NCBI RefSeq assembly: GCF_008297975.1
Contig: NZ_VLNY01000004.1
Coordinates: 310,001 to 374,000 of the forward strand
Source of the DNA: Antrihabitans cavernicola
Lineage (GTDB): Bacteria > Actinomycetota > Actinomycetes > Mycobacteriales > Mycobacteriaceae
Direction of reading: 5' to 3'
DNA: 64,000 bases
Shown here: piece after piece, positions 37,098 through 46,403 of the stretch
Numbering within the stretch: position 1 is the stretch's first letter
Layout of the letters: the number at the start of each line of letters is the position of its first letter
Notes under the pieces: model-generated
The model's input: only the letters and a program-made list of their open reading frames with translations
Databases searched by the model: none
What the model was told of the DNA's origin: nothing
Translations under genes and position numbers: made by a program

Positions 37098-38096
37098 GTG
37101 ACCAATCCTCCGGTCGATCCGACACCCGAACAGGGCAGCGAGCTTCGCCTGGCCCTGCGTGCGGCGACGATGTATCACCTGGAGGGCGCAACGCAGGCGG
37201 AGATCGCCGCTCGCCTCGGTGTGTCACGGCCGACGGCCGGACGATTGGTAGCGCGGGCACGCGCACAAGGGTTGGTACGCATCGACATTCACGTTCCGCC
37301 GCACCTGCAGGGGACGGTGCATGCGGACATCGAACGCGATCTGGAAGAGCGGTTCGGGCTCTCCGAAGCTCTCGTCGTCAGCGACGTCACGGATGGCACG
37401 CCCACCGGCTACGGTGCGTTGGGTCGGGCTGCCGCGACCGTCGTCACGCGCCGGCTGCAACCGGCCCACACGCTCGGATTCACTTGGGGCCCTGAAACTG
37501 TCGCTGTCGCGCAGGCACTGCCCGCGCGGTCGGCGCGCTGCACCCAGGTGGTGCAACTCGACGGGTCGATGAGCTCGATCGGTTACCAAACCGGTGTCGA
37601 CTACACGCTCGGACATTGCGCGGAACAATTGCAGGCCGGCCCTATTCGACTCAACGCGCCGTTGTACGCCGATCCCGCGACTGTTCGCGCGCTGGAGAAC
37701 GACTCGGTGATCTCGCGAGCTCTCGACAGCGGTCGCGACGCGGACATGATGATGTTCGGACTCGGCCCGGTGTCGACCTCAACCACGTTGTTCGAAGGCA
37801 GTTTCATCGATTCCGCCGTGCTCGACGAACTACACGATCTGGGTGCGGTGGGCGAAATCGGCGGCAGATTCTTCGACAGCAACGGCGCCGACGTGGCGAG
37901 TTCCTTGGTCGCGCGCACCGTCTCCGTTGGACTCGACGCGATTCGTCGATGCGCCACAACACTTCTGGTGTCAGGCGGGCCCAAGAAGCACGAGGCGATC
38001 CTCGGTGCGCTTCGCGGCGGTCTCGCAAAGGTGATCGTTACCGACGTCGAATGCGCTCGGTGGCTGCTCGAACAGAAAGAGGATGGTGCCAAGTGA
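37098..38096 (+). CDS. SorC/DeoR-type sugar-responsive transcriptional regulator
   Basis: A 332-residue regulator. The N-terminal helix-turn-helix is at about residues 28-55 (MYHLEGATQAEIAARLGVSR, PTAGRLVARA). The C-terminal sugar-phosphate/sugar-binding domain covers about 80-325 with LGFTWGPETVAVAQAL and LVSGGPKKHEAILGALRGGL. These proteins bind polyols or their phosphates and control adjacent operons. GTG 37098 follows GAGGG. The stop overlaps the substrate-binding-protein start by 4 bases, so the regulator heads the transport operon. Divergent dehydrogenase genes are probably under the same control. Confidence 0.92.
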   Translation: MTNPPVDPTPEQGSELRLALRAATMYHLEGATQAEIAARLGVSRPTAGRLVARARAQGLVRIDIHVPPHLQGTVHADIERDLEERFGLSEALVVSDVTDGTPTGYGALGRAAATVVTRRLQPAHTLGFTWGPETVAVAQALPARSARCTQVVQLDGSMSSIGYQTGVDYTLGHCAEQLQAGPIRLNAPLYADPATVRALENDSVISRALDSGRDADMMMFGLGPVSTSTTLFEGSFIDSAVLDELHDLGAVGEIGGRFFDSNGADVASSLVARTVSVGLDAIRRCATTLLVSGGPKKHEAILGALRGGLAKVIVTDVECARWLLEQKEDGAK

Positions 38097-39445
38097 AATC
38101 ACGATGGAGGTCAGGGCTTACCGCCATTGCCGCGGTGGTGAGCCTCACTGCGGCGGGCTGTGCGGGCGCCGGGTCGTTCACGTCGGGCGGTGGGGATGCG
38201 GTGACGATCGCGATCGTGTCCAACTCGCAGATGCAGGACGCGATCAAGCTGTCCCCGGAGTTCGAGAAGGACAACCCCGGAATCAAGTTGAAGTTCGTCA
38301 GCCTGTCGGAGAACGAGGCTCGCGCCAAGATCACCGCATCGGTGGCCACCGGCGGCGGTGAATTCGACGTGGTCATGATCAGCAACTACGAGACGCCGCA
38401 ATGGGCCGAGAACGGTTGGCTCACCAATCTTTCCGACTACATGAAGAAGACGCCCGGCTACGACGAGCAGGATTTCATTCCGTCGCTGCAGAAGTCGTTG
38501 TCGTATCAGGGCAGCATGTACTCGGTGCCGTTCTACGGCGAGTCGTCGTTCCTGATGTACCGCAAGGATCTGGTCGAAGCAGCAGGCATGCAGATGCCGC
38601 CGAATCCCACGTGGGAGCAGGTCCGCGACATCGCCGTGAAGCTGGACAAGCCGGGGACTCAATCCGGAATCTGCTTGCGCGGCAAGCCCGGTTGGGGCGA
38701 GGTGCTTGCACCTCTCGATACCGTGATCAACACGTTCGGCGGCCGCTGGTTCGACGAGAACTGGAACGCGGAACTGAACAGCCCGGAGACTGAGAAGGCC
38801 GTCCAGTTCTACGTGGATCTGGTGCGCCAACACGGTGAACCCGGCGCGGCGACAAGCGGATTCAGCGAATGTGCAACGCAGCTCTCGCAGGGCAACACCG
38901 CGATGTGGTACGACTCGACGGCAGCCGTGTCGGTGTTGGAAGATCCGACGTCGAGCAAGGTGGTCGGCAAGATCGGCTACGTTCCCGCCCCGGTCGAGAC
39001 CAAGCAGGACGTCGGCTGGCTCTACACCTGGGCCCTCGGTATTCCGAAGACCAGCACCAAGCCGGATGCTGCGTGGAAGTTCGTCTCGTGGATGACCAAC
39101 AAGGAATACATCGAGAAGGTGGGCAAGGAACTCGGCTGGGAGCGGGTGCCGCCCGGTAGCAGGCTTTCCACCTACGAAATCCCGGAGTACAAGAAGGCGG
39201 CAGCCGCCTACGGACCGCCGACGCTGTCCGCGATGGAGAAGGCCGACCCGGAGAAGCCGACCGTGAAGCCGGTGCCGTACACCGGAATTCAATTCCTGAC
39301 GATTCCTGAGTTCCAGGATCTCGGTACCCGCGTCAGTCAGCAGATCAGTGCCGCCGTAGCCGGGCGGATCAGCGTCCACGACGCACTGGAACAGGCGCAG
39401 CAGTATGCCGAGGTGGTCGGCAAGACATATCAGGAGGCGAAGTAG
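38093..39445 (+). CDS. Polyol/sugar ABC transporter substrate-binding lipoprotein
   Basis: A 450-residue extracellular solute-binding protein of family 1. The signal sequence ends in lipobox LTAAGC, so it is a lipoprotein on the outer face of the membrane. It shows VMISNYETPQWAENGWL, VPFYGESSFLMYRKDLVEAAG and WLYTWALGIPKTSTKPDAAW, typical of SmoE/MtlE-like mannitol/sorbitol binders. GTG 38093 overlaps the regulator's stop (GTGA). A longer frame from 37616 only reads through the regulator gene. The ligand is inferred from the two neighbouring polyol dehydrogenases. Confidence 0.93.
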   Translation: MKSRWRSGLTAIAAVVSLTAAGCAGAGSFTSGGGDAVTIAIVSNSQMQDAIKLSPEFEKDNPGIKLKFVSLSENEARAKITASVATGGGEFDVVMISNYETPQWAENGWLTNLSDYMKKTPGYDEQDFIPSLQKSLSYQGSMYSVPFYGESSFLMYRKDLVEAAGMQMPPNPTWEQVRDIAVKLDKPGTQSGICLRGKPGWGEVLAPLDTVINTFGGRWFDENWNAELNSPETEKAVQFYVDLVRQHGEPGAATSGFSECATQLSQGNTAMWYDSTAAVSVLEDPTSSKVVGKIGYVPAPVETKQDVGWLYTWALGIPKTSTKPDAAWKFVSWMTNKEYIEKVGKELGWERVPPGSRLSTYEIPEYKKAAAAYGPPTLSAMEKADPEKPTVKPVPYTGIQFLTIPEFQDLGTRVSQQISAAVAGRISVHDALEQAQQYAEVVGKTYQEAK

Positions 39446-39447
39446 CC

Positions 39448-40407
39448 ATGACCACAACTTCTCTGCCGACCGGTTCGGTAGCGGAGCCGTCGTCGACGCC
39501 GATCAGGTCGAAGCGCGAGATCATCTCTCGTGCGGAGGGCTGGCGCAGGCGAGGACCGCTGCTTCCCGCATTGATCTTCATGATCGTGGTGACGCAGATT
39601 CCGTTCCTCTTCACGCTCTACTACTCGACGCAGTCGTGGAACCTGGTGCGACCGGGCTCGCGAAAGTTCAATTGGCTCAACAACTACGTCGACGTCTTCA
39701 AGGACAGCCAATTCCGCCAGGTGGCGCTGAACACGGTCATCATGATCGTCGGCACGGTGATCATCTCGGTGATCCTCGGCCTGTTGCTGGCGCTGTTGCT
39801 CGATCGGCAGTTCTTCGGCCGCGGTCTGATCCGCACGCTGCTGATCACGCCGTTCCTGGTCACACCCGTTGCGGCGGCGCTGATCTGGAAGACGACGATG
39901 CTTGACCCGGTGTTCGGGCTCGTCAACTTCGTGTTGAAGCCGTTCGGCGTCGGCCAGGTGGACTGGATCAGCAAGTACCCGTTGCCGTCGGTGATGGCAG
40001 ACCTGGTGTGGCAGTGGACGCCGTTCATGATGTTGCTGATTCTCGCTGGGCTGCAGTCGATGCCACGCGACATCATGGAAGCGGCCCGAGTCGACGGTGC
40101 GTCGTCGTTCGCGTTGTTCCGGGAACTGACCCTGCCGCATCTGCGTAGGTTCATCGAGTTGGGCGCCGTGCTCGGCGCCGTGTATCTGGTCAACACCTTC
40201 GACGCCGTCTACATGATGACGTCGGGCGGACCGGGCGTCGCCAGCTCGAACCTGCCGTATTACATCTACCAGCGCGCGTTCCTGGGCTTCGATATCGGCC
40301 AGGCAGCGGCGATGGGCGTGGTGACGGTGATTGCCACGATCATCATTTCGACGCTGGCACTTCGCTTGATCTTCAAGAGCTTCACAGGGAACGAGGAGGC
40401 GGCCTGA
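39448..40407 (+). CDS. Polyol/sugar ABC transporter permease 1
   Basis: A 319-residue MalF-type inner membrane subunit with about six membrane helices (first near 38-58). The EAA loop EAARVDGASSFALFRELTLP, which docks on the ATPase, is visible near residue 210. It starts 2 bases after the binding-protein stop and shares TGATG with the next permease, so all four transport genes are tightly coupled. Confidence 0.95.
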   Translation: MTTTSLPTGSVAEPSSTPIRSKREIISRAEGWRRRGPLLPALIFMIVVTQIPFLFTLYYSTQSWNLVRPGSRKFNWLNNYVDVFKDSQFRQVALNTVIMIVGTVIISVILGLLLALLLDRQFFGRGLIRTLLITPFLVTPVAAALIWKTTMLDPVFGLVNFVLKPFGVGQVDWISKYPLPSVMADLVWQWTPFMMLLILAGLQSMPRDIMEAARVDGASSFALFRELTLPHLRRFIELGAVLGAVYLVNTFDAVYMMTSGGPGVASSNLPYYIYQRAFLGFDIGQAAAMGVVTVIATIIISTLALRLIFKSFTGNEEAA

Positions 40408-41282
40408 TGAGTACCGATGTAGCTGCTGCGGATACGCAGTCCGCGGTACCACCGACGATCGGACGTAAGAAGAAGTTCGGCAAGGGCACCGTCTGGTCCG
40501 TCGTTGCCTGGGTGGTGGGGATCGGATTCTTCTTCCCTGTGCTGTGGATGGTGATCACCGCATTCAAGAGCGAGGGCGACGCCTATACCGATCCGCCGAC
40601 CATCTTCTTCACCCCGACGCTGGAGCAATTCAAGTCGGTGCTCTCCAGCGGAATCGGCACGACACTGCTGAATTCGGCGTTCGCGACGGTGATTTCGACG
40701 CTGCTGGTGCTGCTGCTCGGTGTGCCTGCCGCTTTCGCGCTGTCGCTACGACCGGTGAAGGGGACACAAGACGCACTGTTCTTCTTCATCAGCACCAAGA
40801 TGCTTCCGGTGGTTGCGGCGATCATCCCGCTGTATGTGATCGTGGGTGATCTGGGCATGCTCGACAACGTCTGGACGTTGGTGATCCTCTACACGTCGAT
40901 GAACCTGCCGATCGCGGTGTGGATGATGCGCTCGTTCTTCCTGGAGGTGCCGAGCGAACTGCTCGAGGCCGCCAGCATGGACGGCGCCAGCCTATGGACG
41001 GCGGTGCGAGAAGTGATTTTGCCGCTGGTGTCACCGGGAATCGCCGCCACCGCTCTGATCTGCGTGATCTTCTCGTGGAACGAATTCTTCTTCGCGGTCA
41101 ACCTGACAGCTGTTCAGGCACAGACCATTCCGGTCTACCTGGTCGGATTCATCACCGGTGAGGGTCTGTACTGGGCGCGGTTGTCCGCGGCCGCTGTGCT
41201 CACCGCACTTCCCGTAGTCATCGCCGGTTGGGTCGCGCAGAACAAACTGGTTCGCGGCCTGTCCTTCGGCGCCATCAAGTAG
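40407..41282 (+). CDS. Polyol/sugar ABC transporter permease 2
   Basis: A 291-residue MalG-type permease with about six helices. The EAA loop EAASMDGASLWTAVREVILP lies near residue 190 and is followed by PGIAATALICVIFSWNEFFF, typical of MalG-like subunits. It pairs with permease 1 to form the channel. Its ATG overlaps the previous stop by one base; the ATPase follows 12 bases later. Confidence 0.95.
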   Translation: MSTDVAAADTQSAVPPTIGRKKKFGKGTVWSVVAWVVGIGFFFPVLWMVITAFKSEGDAYTDPPTIFFTPTLEQFKSVLSSGIGTTLLNSAFATVISTLLVLLLGVPAAFALSLRPVKGTQDALFFFISTKMLPVVAAIIPLYVIVGDLGMLDNVWTLVILYTSMNLPIAVWMMRSFFLEVPSELLEAASMDGASLWTAVREVILPLVSPGIAATALICVIFSWNEFFFAVNLTAVQAQTIPVYLVGFITGEGLYWARLSAAAVLTALPVVIAGWVAQNKLVRGLSFGAIK

Positions 41283-41294
41283 AGAGCGACAGTC

Positions 41295-42401
41295 ATGGCC
41301 GAGATTTCGTACAACAAAGCATCGTGCGTCTACGAAGGCGCGGACAAACTCGCGGTCGATTCACTGGACCTCGAGATCGAGGACGGCGAGTTCGTGGTCC
41401 TGGTCGGTCCGTCCGGCTCCGGGAAGAGCACGGCGCTGCGCATGCTCGCCGGACTCGAGGAGATCGACGGCGGCACCATTTCGATCAACGGGAAGAACAT
41501 GGTGGGGGTGCCGTCGAAGGACCGCGACATTGCCATGGTGTTCCAGAACTACGCGCTCTATCCGAACAAGACGGTCGGGGAGAACATGGGGTTCGCGCTG
41601 AAGATGCGTGGCGTACCCGAGGCAGAGCGCAAGCAGAAAGTGGCCGAAGCCGCCAAGGTGCTCGATCTCACCGAGTTCCTCGATCGCAAGCCCGGCAAAC
41701 TCTCCGGTGGCCAGCGCCAGCGGGTTGCCATGGGGCGTGCGATCGTTCGTGAGCCGCAGGTGTTCTGCATGGACGAGCCGCTGTCCAACCTCGACGCGAA
41801 ACTGCGCGTACAGACGCGTACTCAGATCGCGGCACTGCAGCGGCGGCTCGGCACCACCACGGTCTACGTGACCCACGATCAGGTGGAGGCGATGACGATG
41901 GGCGACCGCGTCGCGGTGCTGAAGTTCGGCAAGCTGCAACAGTTCAGTTCACCGACCGAGCTCTACGACCGGCCGGTCAACGCCTTCGTCGCGGGCTTCA
42001 TCGGTTCGCCTGCGATGAATCTGTTCACGGTGCCGGTCGCCGACGACGGTGTTCGGATCGGCGGCGTCACGCTGCCACTGGAGCGCTCCGATGTCTCGGC
42101 CATCGCCGCTGCGGGAGTGAAGACGGTGACGGTGGGGCTGCGACCGGAACAGTTGGGCCTCGGCAGTGGCGGCGACGGTATTCCGGCACAGGTCGATCTG
42201 GTCGAGGAACTGGGCAGCGAGTCGTATCTGTATGCGCACCTGAACGATTCGTCGGTGACCGGGCTCGATGGTGGTCCGGTTGCGTTGGTCGCGAGGTCTG
42301 CTGTCCGCAAGCCCGCCAAGTTCGGTGACTCGATCACGCTGAAGAAGTTGGACGGTCCGGTACATCTGTTCCACCCTGAAACGGGGGATCGGATCGAGTA
42401 G
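41295..42401 (+). CDS. Sugar ABC transporter ATPase (UgpC/MsmK/MalK family)
   Basis: A 368-residue ATP-binding subunit. It has Walker A GPSGSGKST, Q-loop MVFQNYALYPNKTVGENM, signature KLSGGQRQRVAMGRA, Walker B QVFCMDEPLSNLDA, H-loop YVTHDQVEAMTMGDR, and a C-terminal TOBE/regulatory domain (about 240-368) as in MalK, with DRPVNAFVAGFIGSPAMN. It powers the polyol transporter, but such ATPases can serve several transporters. A strong hairpin follows the gene. Confidence 0.96.
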   Translation: MAEISYNKASCVYEGADKLAVDSLDLEIEDGEFVVLVGPSGSGKSTALRMLAGLEEIDGGTISINGKNMVGVPSKDRDIAMVFQNYALYPNKTVGENMGFALKMRGVPEAERKQKVAEAAKVLDLTEFLDRKPGKLSGGQRQRVAMGRAIVREPQVFCMDEPLSNLDAKLRVQTRTQIAALQRRLGTTTVYVTHDQVEAMTMGDRVAVLKFGKLQQFSSPTELYDRPVNAFVAGFIGSPAMNLFTVPVADDGVRIGGVTLPLERSDVSAIAAAGVKTVTVGLRPEQLGLGSGGDGIPAQVDLVEELGSESYLYAHLNDSSVTGLDGGPVALVARSAVRKPAKFGDSITLKKLDGPVHLFHPETGDRIE

Positions 42402-42426
42402 GGCATTTCGCCCCAAGGCGAGCATG

Positions 42427-42477
42427 ACGGCTCCGCATTGGTTGCTTTGAAATTCTGAGCAGCCGATGCGGAGCCGT
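42427..42477 (+). terminator. Terminator hairpin of the polyol transport operon
   Basis: ACGGCTCCGCAT (42427-42438) pairs perfectly with ATGCGGAGCCGT (42466-42477) around a 27-base loop, 26 bases after the ATPase stop and in front of the convergent HNH gene. The following bases are TCTGTGTGG, only weakly T-rich. Confidence 0.7.
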
Positions 42478-42500
42478 TCTGTGTGGTTGTGTGCCGGTGT

Positions 42501-43784
42501 TTACGCGGGGACGGGTGTGCCGCGGTTGTTGGCGGGTAGGGGTTCTCGGAATCGGTCGCGTTGCACGGGTGGGATGAACCAGGGGTGCCGGTCCTCGCCG
42601 ATGATCACGTCCCAGCCGCTGTGATGAATCATCCGGTGATGAAACCGGCAGAGCAGGACCAGATTATCCAAATCGGTCGGTCCGCCATCTGCCCAGTGTT
42701 TGACATGATGTCCGTCGCACCAGGACGGGGGTCGTCCGCAGCCGGGGAACGCGCAGCCGTGATCCCGAGCGACCAACGCCCGCCGCAACTTTCGGGAAAT
42801 CACTTTGGTTGTTCTGCCGAGGTCGATCGGGGTGCCGTTCTCGTCCAACAAGATCGGTGACAGGGTGCAGTCACACGCCAACCGGCGAACCGTGTCCACC
42901 GATAAGGGCCCCATCCACGGCGTCCAGCCGACATCGGTGGCGGCGAACATCTCGTCGTAGGCGCCACGATCCGCAGCGGGCTTATCTGAGCCGGACTTGT
43001 CGACGAGATCGTTGGCGTTGATGTGGACGTGTAGGTGTGGGCGTTCGTTGCCTTCGTCGGGTCCGCACGCGGCATCGTGGTAGCGGCGGAGCACCTCGGT
43101 CAACGCGTCCGCCCGTCGTTGGGCTGGGGTGCGTCGGTCGGGTTCGGCATCGGAGGCGGGTCGGGGTTTCGACAACGGTGACAACGCGGAGAGCAGCATC
43201 TCCCCGGTCTCGGCATCGACATCACCCTTGAGCACCACCCGCCCGTTGCTGGTGGGGGAGGCGAAGAATTCGTTGCGATCAAGGTCTTCGGCGGGTGGTG
43301 GATCATCGGTTTCGAAGACTTGCTTCAACTTTACGATCGCACCGCGCAGCACCCGGGTGTCCCGATCTTTCGCGGCGTCGACGAGGAACTTCAGGGCGGC
43401 GGGTGCCGCCTCCTCTGGCATCGCGGCCGGGGGTCGTTCCAGGAAGTTGATGACCATCGCCGCATGATCGGCGCAGATGTCGTCGGCTTCGTACGCCGCC
43501 CGCACCTCCGGACTACTACGCAGAGCATCCGCGCGCCGTTCGATCCGGACCGCCTCGCGGGTGTTCAGCGAGGTGCTGCACGCCAACCAGGCGGCGACAC
43601 TGGTGTATCCGGACGGGATCGCACCGCGCTCGTTCATGTCGCTGATCAACCGGTACCGCAACGCTTCGAGACCATGAATCGCGGAGCACACCTCGACGAG
43701 GGACGACGCCAACGCGTCGTCGGTCAGCTGCCACGACTCGCGGCTCACCGACCTGATCTCCTCGAGAATCTCCCCTAACCCCAT
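42501..43784 (-). CDS. DUF222 / HNH endonuclease-domain protein (13E12-repeat-like)
   Basis: A 427-residue protein. The N-terminal DUF222 region (about 1-320) is followed by an HNH nuclease domain near 345-395 with HGCAFPGCGRPPSWCDGHH, VKHWADGGPTDLDNLVLLCR and FHHRMIHH. The family is highly multicopy in Actinobacteria and related to the REP13E12 elements of M. tuberculosis; its biological function is not settled. TACAAT sits about 7 bases before the ATG, suggesting a leaderless transcript. It stands alone between the polyol cluster and the cobUTS-MBL operon and is probably accessory. Confidence 0.9.
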   Translation of the reverse strand: MGLGEILEEIRSVSRESWQLTDDALASSLVEVCSAIHGLEALRYRLISDMNERGAIPSGYTSVAAWLACSTSLNTREAVRIERRADALRSSPEVRAAYEADDICADHAAMVINFLERPPAAMPEEAAPAALKFLVDAAKDRDTRVLRGAIVKLKQVFETDDPPPAEDLDRNEFFASPTSNGRVVLKGDVDAETGEMLLSALSPLSKPRPASDAEPDRRTPAQRRADALTEVLRRYHDAACGPDEGNERPHLHVHINANDLVDKSGSDKPAADRGAYDEMFAATDVGWTPWMGPLSVDTVRRLACDCTLSPILLDENGTPIDLGRTTKVISRKLRRALVARDHGCAFPGCGRPPSWCDGHHVKHWADGGPTDLDNLVLLCRFHHRMIHHSGWDVIIGEDRHPWFIPPVQRDRFREPLPANNRGTPVPA

Positions 43785-43860
43785 GCCCGAATTGTATCGA
43801 GGCCCTCCGACACGAAACTTCTGAAACTGTTGGGGCAGTTGGGATTAGCGGTGCGCCCGC

Positions 43861-44571
43861 CTACCCGCCCATCATCGCGCGCCACTGGTCGAGACTGCGG
43901 GGGCGATAGACGTAATTCTCGCTGCGCACCGCGGACAGTGGCGCGCTCGGCGCAGCCGAATATGCGTGGCCCGGATAGACCGTCGGATCGCCGCTCAATG
44001 CGGCGAGGTTCTGCAGGCTGCGGAACATCTCGTCGGTGTCACCGCCGGGAAAGTCGGTGCGGCCGCAACCTTCCAGGAACAACGTATCGCCCGCGACCAA
44101 TCGCCCATCAAGTAGAAAGCACTGGCTGCCCGGCGTATGCCCCGGCGTGTGGAGCAGCTCGATGTCGATGGAGCCGACCGACACGATGTCGCCGTTGCCA
44201 TGGCCGGTAAGGCTGCTCTCCGCGATACCGGTGACGCGCGAAACCCACGTGACCTCATGCTCGTTGACGTGCACAGGTACCTCGACCCGGTCGAGCAACT
44301 GCGTCAGCCCGGGCAGTGTGAAACCCATCATCTCGCCACCGACATGGTCGGGATGGTGGTGCGTGGCAAGGACTCCGGTCAGTCGCAGCCCATCTGCTTC
44401 CAGTGCGTCGACCAATTCGCCTGCGGCGTAGGCGGGGTCGACGATCAGGCACTCACCGGTCTCGTTGTCGCCGATCAGATAGGCGAAATTCCGCATCTGC
44501 GTGGCGATCGGATCGCCGACGGCAAAGTCGCGGCCGGACAGTAGCTGGCGAAAGTACAGGCGTTCGGACAC
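43861..44571 (-). CDS. Metallo-beta-lactamase-fold hydrolase (glyoxalase II-like)
   Basis: About 236 residues. The zinc-binding THHHPDHVGG motif (HxHxDH class) near residue 72 is followed by a His in LHTPGHTPGSQ, Asp in VAGDTLFLEGCGRTD and a late His in VYPGHAYS. The arrangement is that of glyoxalase II/persulfide-dioxygenase-like hydrolases, but the substrate cannot be decided. GTG 44571 is preferred (GTAGG 8 bases upstream) over TTG 44577. It starts about 10 bases after cobS and is probably the last gene of that operon. Confidence 0.88.
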   Translation of the reverse strand: MSERLYFRQLLSGRDFAVGDPIATQMRNFAYLIGDNETGECLIVDPAYAAGELVDALEADGLRLTGVLATHHHPDHVGGEMMGFTLPGLTQLLDRVEVPVHVNEHEVTWVSRVTGIAESSLTGHGNGDIVSVGSIDIELLHTPGHTPGSQCFLLDGRLVAGDTLFLEGCGRTDFPGGDTDEMFRSLQNLAALSGDPTVYPGHAYSAAPSAPLSAVRSENYVYRPRSLDQWRAMMGG

Positions 44572-44580
44572 GGCCAAAGC

Positions 44581-45327
44581 CTACGCGCCGGCGCTGAGGC
44601 CCACGGCAACGATCGACACGGTCACTTCGATCGCGGCACCCAGCACGTCGCCGTTGAGACCCCCGAACCGGCGGACACAGTGCCGAACCACCACCACGGC
44701 GACCAGCAAGGCAACCACAACGACAATCGGCCCTTGCCACCACCGTTCGACGCTCCAGATGGCAGCGGCGACCGTCACCGCCGCCCAGGTCAGCCCGAGC
44801 CACACCGGCTGGGTATCGGCGACCAATGCGCCGAAACCGCGATCGTCCGCAGCCGTCACGCTGCGTCGGCAAGCCAGGACCACCGCAACCCGACCCGCGC
44901 ACACTGCGATGGCCACCGCGAACCACTGACCGGCAGCGCCCAACGCACCGAATGCCAACGCCTGCACTCCGATCGCAACGACGATCGTCGCCACCCCGAA
45001 CGGCCCCGAACTGCCGCTGCGCATCACTTCGCGGGCGCGCGCGGCGTCGCCGTAGCAGCCCAGACCGTCTGCAGTATCGGCCAGTCCGTCGATATGCATC
45101 CCGCGCGAGGCCAGCGCCAAGGTCGCAACCACTATCAGCCCGGCCAGCGCGGGTTCCAGTCCGATCCTGATCAGTGCCCACAGCAGACCTGCTGCGACGG
45201 CACCGAGAAACGCTCCGGTTATCGGCGTAGACGCAATCGCGCGACCGGCTGCGCGGCGATCGACATCGGCAGGCCCCCCGACCGGCAGCACCGTCAGCCA
45301 CGAGAACGCGAGCCGCAAACCTGTCAC
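44581..45327 (-). CDS. cobS: Adenosylcobinamide-GDP ribazoletransferase (cobalamin synthase)
   Basis: A 248-residue polytopic membrane enzyme that joins adenosylcobinamide-GDP to alpha-ribazole (phosphate) in the last step of cobalamin assembly. It shows FSWLTVLPVGG, MHIDGLADTADGLGCYGD with the family's acidic signature, and several hydrophobic helices rich in Val/Ala. GTG 45327 lies 5 bases after the cobT stop. A longer frame to 45762 reads only through cobT. Confidence 0.94.
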   Translation of the reverse strand: MTGLRLAFSWLTVLPVGGPADVDRRAAGRAIASTPITGAFLGAVAAGLLWALIRIGLEPALAGLIVVATLALASRGMHIDGLADTADGLGCYGDAARAREVMRSGSSGPFGVATIVVAIGVQALAFGALGAAGQWFAVAIAVCAGRVAVVLACRRSVTAADDRGFGALVADTQPVWLGLTWAAVTVAAAIWSVERWWQGPIVVVVALLVAVVVVRHCVRRFGGLNGDVLGAAIEVTVSIVAVGLSAGA

Positions 45328-45332
45328 GAAGG

Positions 45333-46403
45333 TCAGTCGTCCGACGTCGAGACACCGGCGTCGGCAAAGGTGGCCATGTCGGCCAGCGTGGCCACGGCAG
45401 CCTGCAGCACGGGCAGCGCTGTCAAGGCGCCCGAGCCTTCGCCGAGTCGCATGTCCAACTCCAACAACGGTTCCAGCCGCAACTGAGTCAACGCCAGCGT
45501 GTGTGCGGGCTCGGTAGAGCGGTGCCCGGCGACCCACCAGTTCTTCGCGCCCGGCGCAAGGTCTTCGGCAACCAACGCGGCGGCGGTCACCACGACTCCG
45601 TCGAGAATCACCGGGGTCTTGCGCAATGCCGCCTGCGCGAGAAATCCGGCCATGGCGGCGATGTCGGCACCCGATGCGACGCGCAGCAACTCGACCGGGT
45701 TCCTGGTCACCGGCCGTGCGCGCCGCATCGCGTCGCGCACCGCCGCAGTCTTGCGACACCATCCGGCGTCGTCGATGCCGGTACCGCGGCCGATTGCGAC
45801 GACAGGTTCGGAATCGGTCAGCGTCGCGATCAATACCGTTGCGGGCGTTGTGTTTCCGATGCCCATATCGCCCGCGATCAGCAGGTCGGCCCCGGAATCG
45901 ACTTCTTCGTCGGCGATGGCCCGTCCCGCCGCGATCGCGTCGACCACCTCCTGGTGTGTCATCGCGTCCTCGGTGTCGATCGATCCCGACGACCGTCGAA
46001 TCTTGTGTGCGGAGATCGATGGTTCGGTATCGGCGTCGACTGCGATGTCGACAACGCGAACGGACGCACCGGACACCCGTGCGAGCGCGTTGACCGCGGC
46101 ACCGCCGCTGAGGAAGTTGGCGACCATCTGCGTTGTCACCTCGCTCGGGTAGGCGGAAACGCCACTGCCGGCGACACCGTGATCGCCCGCGAAGATCACC
46201 ACCCGCGGACGTGCGAAAGCATTTGGGGGACAGGCGCCTTGGCAGGCGGAGATCCAGTTGCCCAGCGCTTCGAGTTTGCCGAGCGACCCCGCGGGCTTGG
46301 TCAGCTGGAGTTGCCGCGCCGCCGCCGCGTTGCGCGTGGGCGAATCGGGTGCCGCGACAGACGCGAACACCGGCTGCGGTGGAGGGATGGGTCCGCTTGT
46401 CAC
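45333..46403 (-). CDS. cobT: Nicotinate-nucleotide-dimethylbenzimidazole phosphoribosyltransferase
   Basis: A 356-residue enzyme that makes alpha-ribazole phosphate from dimethylbenzimidazole and nicotinate mononucleotide. Landmarks are [60 protein letters not shown] and, near the C-terminus, [19 protein letters not shown] with the catalytic Glu. GTG 46403 overlaps the cobU stop by 4 bases (GTGA); the long upstream extension is out-of-gene. Confidence 0.95.
   Translation of the reverse strand: MTSGPIPPPQPVFASVAAPDSPTRNAAAARQLQLTKPAGSLGKLEALGNWISACQGACPPNAFARPRVVIFAGDHGVAGSGVSAYPSEVTTQMVANFLSGGAAVNALARVSGASVRVVDIAVDADTEPSISAHKIRRSSGSIDTEDAMTHQEVVDAIAAGRAIADEEVDSGADLLIAGDMGIGNTTPATVLIATLTDSEPVVAIGRGTGIDDAGWCRKTAAVRDAMRRARPVTRNPVELLRVASGADIAAMAGFLAQAALRKTPVILDGVVVTAAALVAEDLAPGAKNWWVAGHRSTEPAHTLALTQLRLEPLLELDMRLGEGSGALTALPVLQAAVATLADMATFADAGVSTSDD

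Noticed and set aside
37616-39445. 609-codon frame suggesting a regulator-binding-protein fusion
   Set aside because: The first part is out of frame with the SorC-type gene and is Arg-rich noise. The lipoprotein signal and a GTGA overlap place the true start of the binding protein at 38093.
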